From: Candidatus Scalindua sp.
Lineage (GTDB): Bacteria; Planctomycetota; Brocadiia; Brocadiales; Scalinduaceae
NCBI GenBank assembly: GCA_018670825.1
Contig: JABHIW010000020.1
Coordinates: 1 to 41,922, forward strand
Reading direction: 5' to 3'
Length of the DNA stretch: 41,922 bases
The position numbers were made by a program, and so were the translations under genes. How positions within the stretch are numbered: the first letter of the stretch is position 1; each line of letters begins with the position of its first letter. Below, one piece after another: positions 31,622 to 41,578 of the stretch. The notes beneath the pieces are model-generated. The model had not been told where the DNA came from, did no database searches, and saw nothing but the letters and a program-made list of their open reading frames with translations.

Positions 31622-31834
31622 TTAGAATTTTCCTATTCTAAATTCTCCAATCAAGCTCATTTCTGTCTCTATATCAATCACTCTGGATTTTGAGTTTTGA
31701 GTAATGTCAGCACGAGTTAATACATTCCTAGAAGGCAAAAGTAGAGATAATGCTTCTGACAAACAATTTTGAACATTTGCCTCCAAAACGTTATCAATTT
31801 GAGCGGATAATTTCTTCGTATCATATGCTTTCAT
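31622..31834 (-). CDS. Small hypothetical protein
   Basis: 70 aa, not recognised. An N-terminal helical half (KLSAQIDNVLEANVQNCL) and a C-terminal half with alternating hydrophobic residues (VIDIETEMSLIGEFRIGKF). It has no signal peptide and no membrane segment. AAAGGGGCAG lies 4-13 nt before the ATG, which favours a real gene. It lies beside the HD-GYP remnant and repeats, in a region that seems to be decaying, so it could also be a fragment. Confidence 0.45.
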   Translation of the reverse strand: MKAYDTKKLSAQIDNVLEANVQNCLSEALSLLLPSRNVLTRADITQNSKSRVIDIETEMSLIGEFRIGKF

Positions 31835-32555
31835 ATCTGCCCCTTTAGTACTTATTTAATTAATAGAATAAAACCTTAATCTAAATTTAGGGCAAATCTT
31901 GTGCCATTCACGCCCTGCAAGACTGATATAAAATATTCAAAATCCTTAACAACTTTTGCAGAATGAAATTAATATGCTTTTGTATTCAGGTTTTAAAAAT
32001 ATTTTTTTATCTTATTTTTGTGCTTTTATATTCCTTTGTCTGATTTCCTGACAAAATTGTTGCGTTTCTCAACAGAGAATGTCTCTTTTAAAATCTACCA
32101 TAAGGCCATCCCGATTAACACTTGAAGAGTTTTAAAGTTAATGATAGTTCCTTAAGTCGTTAATAGACTTTTCCTGCCAAAGCTGACTAAATTTATATTG
32201 CATAATACCCCTCTCTTTTAGAATAGCTCTCCAGTACTTTACAATTATTTATTGTGAATAACTAGCAGGCCCTCATTTACCTATTAGCTTATCATACTAA
32301 AAATATTTATCTAATTACTGAGCATATATATCTGCCCCTATTGAGTGACAATTCAGTTATGTATCTTATGATGTTTATCTTAACAAAGCAATTTACGGTA
32401 GGTTTGGGAACAATGACCTGAGATGTGGAGCCAAAGGTATTGAAGAGATTAGTGGGAGCTGATACTACTTATTCAAAATGCAAATTTGAGGAGAGTCTTC
32501 TTTCTTATAAAGAGGAATATAGAGATTTATTCAATTCACTTACCAGAACAATTTT
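31835..32555. other. Gene-free stretch upstream of the small protein and after the GGDEF gene
   Basis: About 720 nt, AT-rich with T runs. No ORF with a ribosome-binding site or recognised domain, no clear repeat and no terminator with a good stem was seen. It may be decayed DNA like the neighbouring HD-GYP remnant. Confidence 0.5.
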
Positions 32556-33446
32556 CTAGGATTTCCTTCTTGCTCGTTTATTCTCATACATTAATTGGTC
32601 GGCACGTGTTAGCAGCTTATCAAAGGAAACGGGATTCTCCGGATCATAGTATGCTATACCGATGCTCATTGATATTTCGTAAGGTTTATCTTTGTTTTTT
32701 TCATTATGAGCTTTTATGTTCTCTTTTAAGCGGGCATCAATAATCTTACCACTACCCCTGTTGACATCTATTGAAACAACTGCAAACTCATCTCCTCCAA
32801 GCCGCGAAACGATATCAGAATCACGAAAAGTTTCTTTGAGTATTTTTGTGGCTTCAATCAATGCCTGGTCACCTTCACGGTGACCCAGTGTATCGTTTAT
32901 TATCTTCAAGCCGTCTAAGTCAACAAAAATAACGAATAATCCACTTTTCGTACGGGCGACAACGTTAAATTGTTGTTCTGCAAGAACGTATAACCCGCTA
33001 CGGTTATACAAGCCGGTAAGCTCATCAGTAAATACCATAGTCCTTATTTTATCCAGAGCCTTTTGCCGTTCAATAGCGTAGAATATAGAGCGCACCGTCA
33101 TATCAATAGTTAGCCGGCCTTTTATCATATAATCCTGTGCGCCAAGCTGTACTGTCTTTATGGCCATCGATTCATCATCATTACCGGATAGCACCACAAT
33201 CGGTGTTCCGTTAGCACTTTCATGCACTTTAGTAAATGTGTCTAAACCGTGACTATCTGGTAATGATAGATCCAATAATACTATATCAAATTTTTCTTTT
33301 TCCATGCATTCCAACCCTGTTGAAAGTCGCTCCTCGCACTTTACTTCGAACATATCCCCATACGCATCTTTCATCTCCTCACGTATAAGTCGAGATTCTT
33401 CATGACTATCTTCAATTAAAAGAATTTTAATGTGTTTATCTTTCAT
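32556..33446 (-). CDS. Response regulator with GGDEF (diguanylate cyclase) domain
   Basis: 296 aa. A receiver domain (about 7-120) with the acidic pocket IEDS and phospho-acceptor Asp59 (VLLDLSLPDS), and Lys109 in YMIKGRL. The GGDEF domain (about 135-295) has intact RLGGDEF (217-221), and the product-inhibition I-site RxxD precedes it (Arg208, Asp211). It should make cyclic di-GMP under control of phosphorylation. Its start overlaps the Rcp1-like receiver gene by 11 nt. The partner kinase is likely the sensor kinase encoded upstream. Confidence 0.95.
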   Translation of the reverse strand: MKDKHIKILLIEDSHEESRLIREEMKDAYGDMFEVKCEERLSTGLECMEKEKFDIVLLDLSLPDSHGLDTFTKVHESANGTPIVVLSGNDDESMAIKTVQLGAQDYMIKGRLTIDMTVRSIFYAIERQKALDKIRTMVFTDELTGLYNRSGLYVLAEQQFNVVARTKSGLFVIFVDLDGLKIINDTLGHREGDQALIEATKILKETFRDSDIVSRLGGDEFAVVSIDVNRGSGKIIDARLKENIKAHNEKNKDKPYEISMSIGIAYYDPENPVSFDKLLTRADQLMYENKRARRKS

Positions 33447-33891
33447 CTTTTCCCCTCCTGGGTAGCATTACTATCTCGAACCAGAAATCTTCAATAGACT
33501 TTATTACCTTAACAAACTGGTCGAGGTCTACCGGCTTGGTAATATAGGCATTAACATGATTATCATATGTTTGAATAATATCAGCTTCAGCACTTGATGT
33601 CGTCAGCACTATCACAGGAATGCGTTTCAAATGTTCATCAGACTTAATCTCCTCAAGCACCTCATGCCCGCCTTTTAATGGCAGGTTTAAATCAAGCAGG
33701 ATCAAGTCCGGTTGTACCGCATCTGCATACCTCCCTCCACGACGCAGAAACGCCATTGCTTCCACCCCATTCTCAACTTTATGCAGATTGCTTTTTACCC
33801 TGCCTTCCTTGAGGGCTTCTTCAGTCAATCTTATATCGCCAGGATTATCTTCAACTAACAGAATTTCAATAGGGTTGGATTGATTTCTCAT
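33436..33891 (-). CDS. Single-domain response regulator (Rcp1-like)
   Basis: 151 aa, only a receiver domain. It has the long loop typical of the Rcp1 family (EAMAFLRRGGRYADAVQPDL), acidic pocket VEDNPGD, phospho-acceptor Asp67 (ILLDLNLP), Thr/Ser (VLTTSS) and Lys (ITKPVD). Rcp1-type regulators receive phosphate from kinases with the phytochrome-type HisKA domain, as here. It is 17 nt after the kinase gene and overlaps the GGDEF gene, so the three form one operon. Confidence 0.93.
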   Translation of the reverse strand: MRNQSNPIEILLVEDNPGDIRLTEEALKEGRVKSNLHKVENGVEAMAFLRRGGRYADAVQPDLILLDLNLPLKGGHEVLEEIKSDEHLKRIPVIVLTTSSAEADIIQTYDNHVNAYITKPVDLDQFVKVIKSIEDFWFEIVMLPRRGKDER

Positions 33892-33908
33892 TTAAACGGT
33901 CATTTTAC

Positions 33909-36230
33909 TTATTTCTTTGGAATTGTGAAGTAAAATATGGAACCTTCTCCCGAAAGTGATTCAACCCAGATCTTACCATTGTGCCTTTCCACAATCTTCT
34001 TGCAGATAGCCAGGCCAATACCGGTACCAGAATATTCGCTCTTACCATGCAAGCGCTGGAATATTGTAAATATACGCTCATAATATTGGGACTCAATTCC
34101 TATGCCATTGTCACTAACGGAAAAAGTAATATCTTTTTCATTCTGTTTTGCGGACACCTGAATACGTGGAGTAGCCTTACTATGGTATTTGATAGCATTG
34201 CCTATAAGATTCTGGAACAATTGTGTAATTTGTGGGCCATCAGCAAACACGGTCGGCATAGAACCATGCATCACTATTGCACCTCTATCCTTTATAGATT
34301 TCTCCAGATTCTTTATAGCGCGATCAAGAACTGGTCCAGTATCTACCGGTTCAAGTTCTTTAACTCGCGAACCAACACGCGAATAAGCCAGCAAGTCATG
34401 TATAAGTGCCTGCATGCGTTTAGAGCCGTCAACGGCATAGTTAATAAAGTCGTTTGCATCGTTATCGAGCTTGTCCTTGTAACGCCGCTGTAATAGTTGC
34501 ATATAACTTGCCACCATGCGCAAGGGTTCCTGTAAATCGTGAGAGGCTACATATGCAAATTGTTCCAGTTCCTTATTAGAGCGTTGTATATCTTCCACCA
34601 TGTGCTTCATCAACTCTTCAGCCTGTATTTTTTCCGTTATATCTTCCTTAAGTGCAACGTAGTGGGTAATGTTACCGTCCGGATCTTTGAGAGGAGAAAT
34701 AGATGCAGATTCCCAGAATAATTCACCGGATTTCTTCTTATTACAAAATACGCCAGACCATTCTTTACCGGACTCAATAGTTTCCCACAAATCATTGTCT
34801 GTTTCCTGCGAGGTCTTATCTGATTTTAAAATCCTGGGATTTTTCCCAATAACTTCCGCATCAGTGTAACCGGTTAACTGAGAGAATCCATGATTGACGT
34901 ACTCAATATCACCGTTAATATCTGTAATCACAACGGCACTGGGACTCTGTTCGACAACGTAAGACAACTTCCGAATCTTCTCCTCGGCCAGCTTACGCTC
35001 GTCAATTTCACGCTGCAAACTAGTATTTATTTCTTTCTGTTTTGAATAAGCGTTTTTAAGCTTGGCGGTCATCGAGTTAAATGAATCAGCTAATTGCCCA
35101 ATTTCGTCATGAGAGACAATATCCACCTTGTGGTGTAAATCACCTTGACCTATTATTTTAGTTGATTCAGTCAATTGTGTAATCGGTCCGGAAATAGATC
35201 TTGATACAAATAAAACCACTATTGCCACTCCAATCATTGTCGTAATTCCAATAATCACTGACCATCTTTTAAGCTTAGAAACAGGTGCAAAGGCCTCCGA
35301 GGTATCTTGTTTTACAACCACTCCCCATCTTATTCTTGGCAAGTATCTCCATACAGCCAATACCTGTTTACCTCTATAATCAACAGACAAACCACTGCCT
35401 TTATTACCATTTACTGCTTTCAGTATTGGCAATCCCTTTTTACTCCCGGGAGGGATTTTTATTCTAAACGTGGCGTAAGGATCATGCCTGGTCGGCATTG
35501 TAAACACCGCTTCGTCAACTACTCTTGTGGCTACAACGGTTTCTCCTGTCGTGCCTAAACCAGTATAGTCATTAACAATTCCAGTAATATCCTCATTATC
35601 TATCTGAAGGACAATAACACCGATAAATTCCTCTTCACTCAGGATAGGAGCCGCGACAAATACAGCCCGCTCACGTGATGGCGCGTAATGCTTATAATCA
35701 GAAATACTTGTTTCCAGAAAAGTTTTAGTCCTTTTAAATACTTGTGCTAATTCGGAATCCTTGTAAAGACCTGTTATTAAATTTGTGCCAAAATCTTCCC
35801 CTTTAGTTGCAGTGTATACCACATCTCCTTCAGGAGAAATGAGAAAGAGATCATAGTAGCGCGTAGACTCCTTCTCCGGCATATAAAACAGCCCAAATCC
35901 TTTTTCAATGGAGTTATAATTATACGTAAACAATTTGTTATCCAGTGAAACAATTTTACCCTTCTCAAAGAGTAATTGAAATTCCTTAAAAGTATTTACA
36001 ATGGTAGTGGAATGTGCCAGGGAGGTGACATTTTTCTCTCTTTCAAGAAAGTAGGCACTAATTCTCTCAACTTTTTCATCTGTGGATGTGATTAGCCTAT
36101 TTATCACTTCACTCCTAACCCTATTTATAGAGCTACTAATACTTGCAAATCCATAGATAGCCAATGGCAACAATGATGTAATTAAGAACCAGGCTAAAAG
36201 TTTGCGTGAAATCTTATTTTGTTTAAACAT
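33909..36230 (-). CDS. Membrane sensor histidine kinase (Cache-HAMP-PAS-HisKA-HATPase)
   Basis: 773 aa. Membrane segment 1 (about 11-30), an exported double-Cache-like sensor (about 35-315), membrane segment 2 (about 323-344), HAMP (345-398), a PAS domain with its C-terminal extension (about 418-535), HisKA with the phospho-acceptor His564 (YVASHDLQEPLRMVASYMQL), and an HATPase domain (about 660-773) with NLIGNAIKYHS, DNGIGI and GTGIGLAICKKIVE. It senses an unknown ligand outside the cell and phosphorylates the two regulators encoded downstream, one of which would then make c-di-GMP. All kinase motifs look intact. Confidence 0.95.
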   Translation of the reverse strand: MFKQNKISRKLLAWFLITSLLPLAIYGFASISSSINRVRSEVINRLITSTDEKVERISAYFLEREKNVTSLAHSTTIVNTFKEFQLLFEKGKIVSLDNKLFTYNYNSIEKGFGLFYMPEKESTRYYDLFLISPEGDVVYTATKGEDFGTNLITGLYKDSELAQVFKRTKTFLETSISDYKHYAPSRERAVFVAAPILSEEEFIGVIVLQIDNEDITGIVNDYTGLGTTGETVVATRVVDEAVFTMPTRHDPYATFRIKIPPGSKKGLPILKAVNGNKGSGLSVDYRGKQVLAVWRYLPRIRWGVVVKQDTSEAFAPVSKLKRWSVIIGITTMIGVAIVVLFVSRSISGPITQLTESTKIIGQGDLHHKVDIVSHDEIGQLADSFNSMTAKLKNAYSKQKEINTSLQREIDERKLAEEKIRKLSYVVEQSPSAVVITDINGDIEYVNHGFSQLTGYTDAEVIGKNPRILKSDKTSQETDNDLWETIESGKEWSGVFCNKKKSGELFWESASISPLKDPDGNITHYVALKEDITEKIQAEELMKHMVEDIQRSNKELEQFAYVASHDLQEPLRMVASYMQLLQRRYKDKLDNDANDFINYAVDGSKRMQALIHDLLAYSRVGSRVKELEPVDTGPVLDRAIKNLEKSIKDRGAIVMHGSMPTVFADGPQITQLFQNLIGNAIKYHSKATPRIQVSAKQNEKDITFSVSDNGIGIESQYYERIFTIFQRLHGKSEYSGTGIGLAICKKIVERHNGKIWVESLSGEGSIFYFTIPKK

Positions 36231-36697
36231 ATTTATAATCTTCCGCAGTTATAAAAATAGCATTCCAGAGTAACTTTGCTTAGCATACCAATTGAACCGT
36301 ATCTTTCCGGGCCTAGTCTGACTGTTTGAAAGGGAGTGATGTGCAGGCTTGAACCGGTATCAAGACCTTGATGTAATTAATGCCAATTGGCGTTAATATT
36401 ACAGTGGGGACCTGTCTATTTCAAGCCAAAACCTCAACACACTTATAGACATTAGCAGGCTGATAAATATCAACAGGCCATACCCTTAAATCCACCCATA
36501 ACCAAACTCAGGTTGTTATTAACCTTTCCTTCTTCATATTTCATCCTGGATCCAACTATTTCCTTTAACAGGTATTATAGTCACAAGAATATATCCACAA
36601 AAAACCATTCTCCTTAAATGTATTTGTTCTAAACAAAAGGGATCTGCATACATATTTATGTAAAGTTACATCCCGCAAATACAAAAATTATTTCTAA

Positions 36698-36775
36698 GGA
36701 GACAGTGAAATCAGCAACCGTAAAGTAAGCGCTGAATATGAAAACCTCTGCAAAGCAACAAACTTTATTGAGAAA
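36698..36775 (+). pseudogene. Remnant of a second M28 peptidase gene
   Basis: Translated from 36698 (after a stop codon at 36695-36697) the frame reads GDSEISNRKVSAEYENLCKA and then TNFIEKYF, which matches GDIGDRNVSTEYKNLCKA...ANFIEESF of the intact M28 gene 2 kb downstream. The nucleotide match is also clear (CTGAATAT-AAAACCTCTG). Beyond the remnant the frame stays open to about 36942 but no peptidase similarity is seen, and there is no start codon. Confidence 0.7.
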
Positions 36776-36977
36776 TATTTTTACAGACTCCAGGGTCTCC
36801 TATTATTGGTTTGGAATAGAAAAGTAACTACCAGCAAAAACCATCTCATCTCCTCCACAGGAACTTTTTCCTCAAGTAACCGGGGAGTCTCAGAAAGTAA
36901 ACTTCCTCTTGATTTTGATATACAGGTGAATGTCATTACCTGAATTATTCATCATATTTTTTACAAGTAATTTCTAG

Positions 36978-36983
36978 TATAAT
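36978..36983 (+). promoter_or_regulatory. Possible -10 element upstream of the symporter gene
   Basis: TATAAT within TAGTATAATAA, the same context as at 13688-13693. The nearest -35-like hexamer (TTTACA at 36960-36965) is too close (12 nt), so the promoter is only tentative. Confidence 0.25.
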
Positions 36984-37183
36984 AAACCACATTAGTATGA
37001 CTGTTTCACACTACTACGCAGAAATGACAGATTGCTTATCTGGTAAAAGTCTAATTTTTCTTAATTTCCTTTAAATGATAAAAAAAAGAAATGTATCATT
37101 TTTGTACAAGATCCGGGGGATAACGGACAATTGGATATCAGAAAAAACAGTTTTAAAATCTTTTTTTTTGAGAAAGAGATTGT

Positions 37184-38407
37184 GTGAAAAGAATAAAACT
37201 GTTTGAGATCATTCTTATCGCTTTCATTCTTGGTGTGATTTTTGGCGCTTTTGTGGGGGAACCCGCCAAGTCGTTAAAACCTGTAGGAGACGTTTTCATA
37301 AAACTCCTCAGCATGCTGGTTGTCCCCTTGATCTTCACCAGTCTTTCTACAGGAGTAGCCGGGTTTGATATAAAGAGCCTGGGGCGCATAGGAGGAAAGG
37401 CGCTCGTTGTCTATTATGTCACCGCCATAATAGCCATCTGCATTGGTCTGGGACTTGCCAATATTTCAGGAGTCGGGACCGGTATAGAACTGGGAGATCT
37501 CGCGAAAATCGAGCCGTTAGAAGCACCTCCATTAATCACTGTTCTGGTGAACATTGTACCTGATAACCCTGTCAAGTCCCTTGCGGAAGGCAATATGCTG
37601 CAAATCGTTTTTTTTGCTATTATTCTAGGTATCGCAATGGGCGTGACCGGACGTGCAAGTGATCCTCTTCGCAAAGGGTTGGAATCCCTTGCTAACGTTA
37701 TGTACACCATGGTCAGATTTGTGATGTATTGTGCTCCGGTTGGAGTATTTGCGCTGATCTCCTGGACGGTAGGTACCCATGGTGTAAAAGCACTTAGTCC
37801 TATTTTTTACCTGATACTTCTTACGTATGCCGGTTGTGCCATCCACATATTTTTAGTTTACAATGTTATCCTGAGATTCGGCGCCGGTGTAAAACCATTT
37901 GAGTTCTTAAAGAGGATCAAAGAAGCAGCTCTTTTTGGTTTCTCCACATGCAGCAGTACAGCAACCTTACTGGTAACCATGCGGCTTTGTGAGGAGAAAG
38001 TCGGTATATCTAAAAAACTTTGCAGGTTTGTTCTTCCTCTTGGGACTACCGTTAATATGGATGGTACCGCCCTCTATCAGACAATGGTAACAGTATTTAT
38101 TGCCAACGCCTTCAACATGGACCTCTCTATAAGTCAACAGGCGATCATTCTGGTTACGGCATTGCTGGCCTCTATCGGTGCCGCAGGCGTTCCGGGCACC
38201 GGTTTGATCACGCTGATGATGGTACTCCAGTCAGCAGGCGTTCCTCTGGAAGGAATTGGTATTGTTCTTGGCGTTGACAGAATCATCGACATGGCACGGA
38301 CTGCCACCAATGTATTAGATGATGCTGTAGCGCTTGCCTTTGTGGCGGGTACTGAAGGGGAAGAGTTTGCAGAGGGAGTCAGGATTAAAAAAGTTAAAAA
38401 GAGCTGA
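37184..38407 (+). CDS. Dicarboxylate/amino-acid:cation symporter (DAACS, GltP/DctA family)
   Basis: 407 aa, near full family length. About eight membrane segments and two re-entrant loops. The family motifs are GTTVNMDGTALYQ (the Asn-Met-Asp sodium-binding motif) and SIGAAGVPGTGLITLMMV, followed by GVDRIIDMARTATNVLDDAVA, in which the Arg and Asp residues bind the substrate. A Ser-rich loop (FSTCSSTATLLVT) lies before. It imports glutamate, aspartate or C4-dicarboxylates with sodium or protons through the inner membrane. The start is GTG (37184), with AGAAAGAG upstream. Base use is a little more GC-rich than the neighbours. Confidence 0.95.
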   Translation: MKRIKLFEIILIAFILGVIFGAFVGEPAKSLKPVGDVFIKLLSMLVVPLIFTSLSTGVAGFDIKSLGRIGGKALVVYYVTAIIAICIGLGLANISGVGTGIELGDLAKIEPLEAPPLITVLVNIVPDNPVKSLAEGNMLQIVFFAIILGIAMGVTGRASDPLRKGLESLANVMYTMVRFVMYCAPVGVFALISWTVGTHGVKALSPIFYLILLTYAGCAIHIFLVYNVILRFGAGVKPFEFLKRIKEAALFGFSTCSSTATLLVTMRLCEEKVGISKKLCRFVLPLGTTVNMDGTALYQTMVTVFIANAFNMDLSISQQAIILVTALLASIGAAGVPGTGLITLMMVLQSAGVPLEGIGIVLGVDRIIDMARTATNVLDDAVALAFVAGTEGEEFAEGVRIKKVKKS

Positions 38408-38522
38408 ATTCGGATTTGCCAAGCTGCTTTGCCGGGAATATCATAGTCAAAGCTGATTAAATCGGAATCAGCAATCAATATACTACTATTAATATTTGGC
38501 CCGGTATGATTTAATAAAAAAA

Positions 38523-39542
38523 ATGTTTTCAAAGAAGACAGTAATATTAACCGCTTTATTTATCGTTACTTTTTTTTCGTCCTGTTTATTTATGCCTCAA
38601 ATTCCAGGTAAATCATATCATGGCCCGGTACCTCCATTGACAGATGAACAAATGGTATTACGGAAACAGTTATGCAAAGATGTTACAAAATTAGCCGGTG
38701 ATATCGGTGACCGTAACGTAAGCACTGAATATAAAAACCTCTGTAAGGCAGCAAACTTTATTGAAGAATCATTCGTGGAAACCGGTTATATGGTTCTACG
38801 TCAAGGCTATGAAGTGAGTCAGTACGGCCTCAAAGGACGAGAATGTTATAATCTGGAAACAGAGATTACGGGTTCGGAGAAACCTGATGAAATTGTCGTA
38901 GTAGGTGCGCATTATGATTCCCTTGAAGGCACACCGGGAGCAAACGATAATGCCTCGGGAGTGGCGGCTCTTTTAGCGCTTGCACGCTCATCTGTTGATA
39001 GTAAACCAGTACGAACTCTCAGGTTTGTCGCGTTCGTCAACGAAGAACCACCTTTTTTCCAGAGTGATGACATGGGAAGTTTTGTTTATGCAAGAAGATG
39101 TCGTGAACGTAATGAAAATATTGTAGCCATGCTCAGTCTGGAAACGATCGGCTATTATACGGACGAACCGGAGAGCCAGAGTTTCCCTATCGGATTAATG
39201 GATTTTGTATTTCCTACTACGGGTAATTTTATTTCGTTCGTTAGTAATATTAAATCACATAAACTATTAAGTGATGTGACAGGTTTCTTTCGTCAATACG
39301 CTAAATTCCCATCAGAAGCAGCCTGTTTACCGGAACAAATCGTCGGTGTGGCATGGTCGGACCAATGGTCCTTCTGGCAGAATGGATATCCCGGTATAAT
39401 GGTTACCGATACAGCACCTTTCCGCTATCCCTATTACCACACGAGTGAAGATACTCCTGATAAGATTAATTACGACTGGTTTGCCTATCTGGTTGACATG
39501 CTGGAAAAGGTTGTGGCAAGGCTCTCAGATTCAAAATCTTAA
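38523..39542 (+). CDS. M28-family zinc peptidase lipoprotein
   Basis: 339 aa from the ATG at 38523; an upstream TTG (38496) in frame is less likely. The signal peptide ends in FFSS-Cys21, so it should be lipid-anchored. Zinc ligands of the M28 family are visible: VVGAHYDSLEGTPGANDNAS (His and Asp), FVNEEPPFF (catalytic Glu-Glu), SLETIGYY and YYHTSEDTPDKINYD (His). It probably cleaves amino-terminal residues from peptides outside the cytoplasm. No ribosome-binding site is seen before the ATG. A remnant of a second copy lies at 36698-36775. Confidence 0.88.
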   Translation: MFSKKTVILTALFIVTFFSSCLFMPQIPGKSYHGPVPPLTDEQMVLRKQLCKDVTKLAGDIGDRNVSTEYKNLCKAANFIEESFVETGYMVLRQGYEVSQYGLKGRECYNLETEITGSEKPDEIVVVGAHYDSLEGTPGANDNASGVAALLALARSSVDSKPVRTLRFVAFVNEEPPFFQSDDMGSFVYARRCRERNENIVAMLSLETIGYYTDEPESQSFPIGLMDFVFPTTGNFISFVSNIKSHKLLSDVTGFFRQYAKFPSEAACLPEQIVGVAWSDQWSFWQNGYPGIMVTDTAPFRYPYYHTSEDTPDKINYDWFAYLVDMLEKVVARLSDSKS

Positions 39543-39850
39543 TATTGCATAAAGAATGAACTCTTCAATCCTTCAAATACAAATTATCATTTTTTAAACC
39601 CCAGTCTTCATCTGTATCATTTTTTGTGCAGAAGGAAAAAGCTGAGATGTCAAAATTAACTTGAATTTCCCGGCTGAGAAGCATAACATTGTTGCTCTAA
39701 AAAGATTCAAACACATGAAGAACTCAATATTAAAACCCTTATAGTCCTACCTCCTATTTTTCTGATCGGTAAATTAACTATAAGCGTAGTATATTAATAT
39801 CGAGCTTCATATATATTATTTATCCATACAATTAAGAACAGGTTGTAATT
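39543..39850. other. Intergenic stretch before the TPR gene
   Basis: About 310 nt, AT-rich. I see no gene, repeat or convincing terminator or promoter here. Confidence 0.4.
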
Positions 39851-41578
39851 ATGAAAATAGAGTCCCACTCGACCCGGAAAAACATAAATCAAATTATCCT
39901 TTGTGTGTTGATGACATCCGGTATCTTTTTATTAACCCTGGTATTTGATCAAAAAATATCAGAAGCAAAGAGGACCCAAGAATCTGCAATTGTATCACTG
40001 AAAGCTCACGGCAAACTGGATAAAGCGATGGAGTCAATTGATAAATACATTCAACGTTGCAGTACGAATGTGACTTACAGCTGGGGATATAACGAAAAAG
40101 GATGCATTTTCACATTAATGGGAGAATATACCAAAGCTATCTATGCTTTTCAGGAGTCTTTACGATTTAGCGAAGGAGCATCTGATGATTTTATTACCCT
40201 GATGAACATGGGCAGCCTTCAACATTCTCTGGGCGATTACGCAGATGCTATTTCATATTACGATGAGGCGATTATCAGAATGGACAGCAATGACCCCAGG
40301 ATATACTGGCTTAAGATGCATGTCGCATGGTCCGGATTCTACCTGTCACGAGGTGATACTATGGCATTAAAACAAGTTTATAAAAAAGCAAAACCTATAC
40401 TCCATATAATAGAGAACCGCCTCAACTCATTTAATAAAGGCAAAGCATACTCCCTGGCATCAAAGATTGCCTATCAACTGGGTAAATATAATAACGCGAT
40501 CAAATTGTCCAAAAAATATGCAAAGAAAAAAAACAGTGATTCCGCAAAATTAAGCTTAGCTACCAACCTACTCTATTTAAAGAGGGAAGAGGAGGCGAAT
40601 GAAGCTTTTCGTAACGTTGATCGAAGAAATGCGGATAAAGAATTGCTTGCACTATGGTATTGGCTGAAAGGTGATAAAGTGAGAGCAAAAAGCAATCTGG
40701 AAGAGTTTCCGAATAATATCGAAAGGGAAAAGGCATGGAGGCTTGTGCGTAATGATGAAATATTGCCTTACGATATGTGGAAAGAGGCAAGGAGGCAGAA
40801 ATGGTTTATAGACCTTATCGGCCCCCTTACTACTGAATATTCAAATGCTGCCACTTACCGAAACAACCTTGGGGCTGCGTGGAACGCGAAGGGAAATTAC
40901 GACAAAGCAATTGAATACTATGAGAAGGCACTGAATTCTGATTTAAAGAATTATGGTGAGGACCATCCTAACGTCGCTACTTACCGAAACAACCTAGGCG
41001 CAACATGGAAAGCAAAAGGTGAATATGATAAGGCAATCGAGTATTACGAGATGGCGCTGAACTCTGATCTAAAGAACTTTGGTGAAAACCATCCGAAAGT
41101 TGCAACCCGTTGGAATAACCTGGGAGAAGTCTGGCGGGCAAAAGGTAAATACGACAAGGCAATTGGATATTATGAGAAAGCTCTAAACTCCGATTTAAAG
41201 AATTTTGGTGAAAACCATCCAAATATTGCTGCTCACCAGAACAACCTTGGAGTAGCCTGGAATGCAAAAGGAGAACACGACAAGGCAATTGAATATCTTG
41301 AGAAAGCACTAAAGTCAGACCTAAAGACATTTGGAGAAAATCATTCAAATGTTGCTACTTATAGAAACAACCTTGGAACGGCCTTTAATGCAAAAGGAGA
41401 ATACGACAAGGCAATTGAATACCTTGAAAAGTCCTTATCAGTTATCCAGGTGAGATTAGGAGATGATCACCCCTACACAAAAACATTGAAAACTAATCTA
41501 CGTCTTGCAAAAGAAGAGAAGCCGGAGCAAGGAGCTGATCTGAAACCTGATCCTGCACATACAAGCGTCATAGATTAA
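39851..41578 (+). CDS. TPR protein with kinesin-light-chain-type repeats
   Basis: 575 aa. An N-terminal hydrophobic segment (about 15-35) is a signal anchor. Residues 45-330 contain ordinary TPR repeats. From 40850 to 41479 lie five 42-residue units of the kinesin light chain/TPR_12 type (NNLGAAWNAKGNYDKAIEYY, then EKALNSDLKNYGEDHPNVAT), which are very similar to one another, also at the DNA level (126-nt period). The tail is polar. Such repeats bind other proteins; partners are unknown. The ATG is preceded by ACAGGTTG, a weak ribosome-binding site. Confidence 0.88.
   Translation: MKIESHSTRKNINQIILCVLMTSGIFLLTLVFDQKISEAKRTQESAIVSLKAHGKLDKAMESIDKYIQRCSTNVTYSWGYNEKGCIFTLMGEYTKAIYAFQESLRFSEGASDDFITLMNMGSLQHSLGDYADAISYYDEAIIRMDSNDPRIYWLKMHVAWSGFYLSRGDTMALKQVYKKAKPILHIIENRLNSFNKGKAYSLASKIAYQLGKYNNAIKLSKKYAKKKNSDSAKLSLATNLLYLKREEEANEAFRNVDRRNADKELLALWYWLKGDKVRAKSNLEEFPNNIEREKAWRLVRNDEILPYDMWKEARRQKWFIDLIGPLTTEYSNAATYRNNLGAAWNAKGNYDKAIEYYEKALNSDLKNYGEDHPNVATYRNNLGATWKAKGEYDKAIEYYEMALNSDLKNFGENHPKVATRWNNLGEVWRAKGKYDKAIGYYEKALNSDLKNFGENHPNIAAHQNNLGVAWNAKGEHDKAIEYLEKALKSDLKTFGENHSNVATYRNNLGTAFNAKGEYDKAIEYLEKSLSVIQVRLGDDHPYTKTLKTNLRLAKEEKPEQGADLKPDPAHTSVID
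40850..41479 (+). repeat. Five tandem 126-nt units inside the TPR gene
   Basis: Each unit encodes 42 residues starting with (A/T)-x-x-x-NNLG and ending in G-E-N/D-H-P. Units 1-4 are the most alike; unit 5 diverges at its end. Their similarity suggests recent expansion by unequal recombination or replication slippage. Confidence 0.8.

Larger units (their letters stand above)
36231..37183. other. Long intergenic stretch containing a gene remnant
   Basis: About 950 nt between the divergent kinase operon and symporter gene. A short M28 peptidase remnant lies at 36698-36775 (listed separately). A TATAAT at 36978-36983 may be a -10 for the symporter. I see no other coding or RNA feature. Confidence 0.5.
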
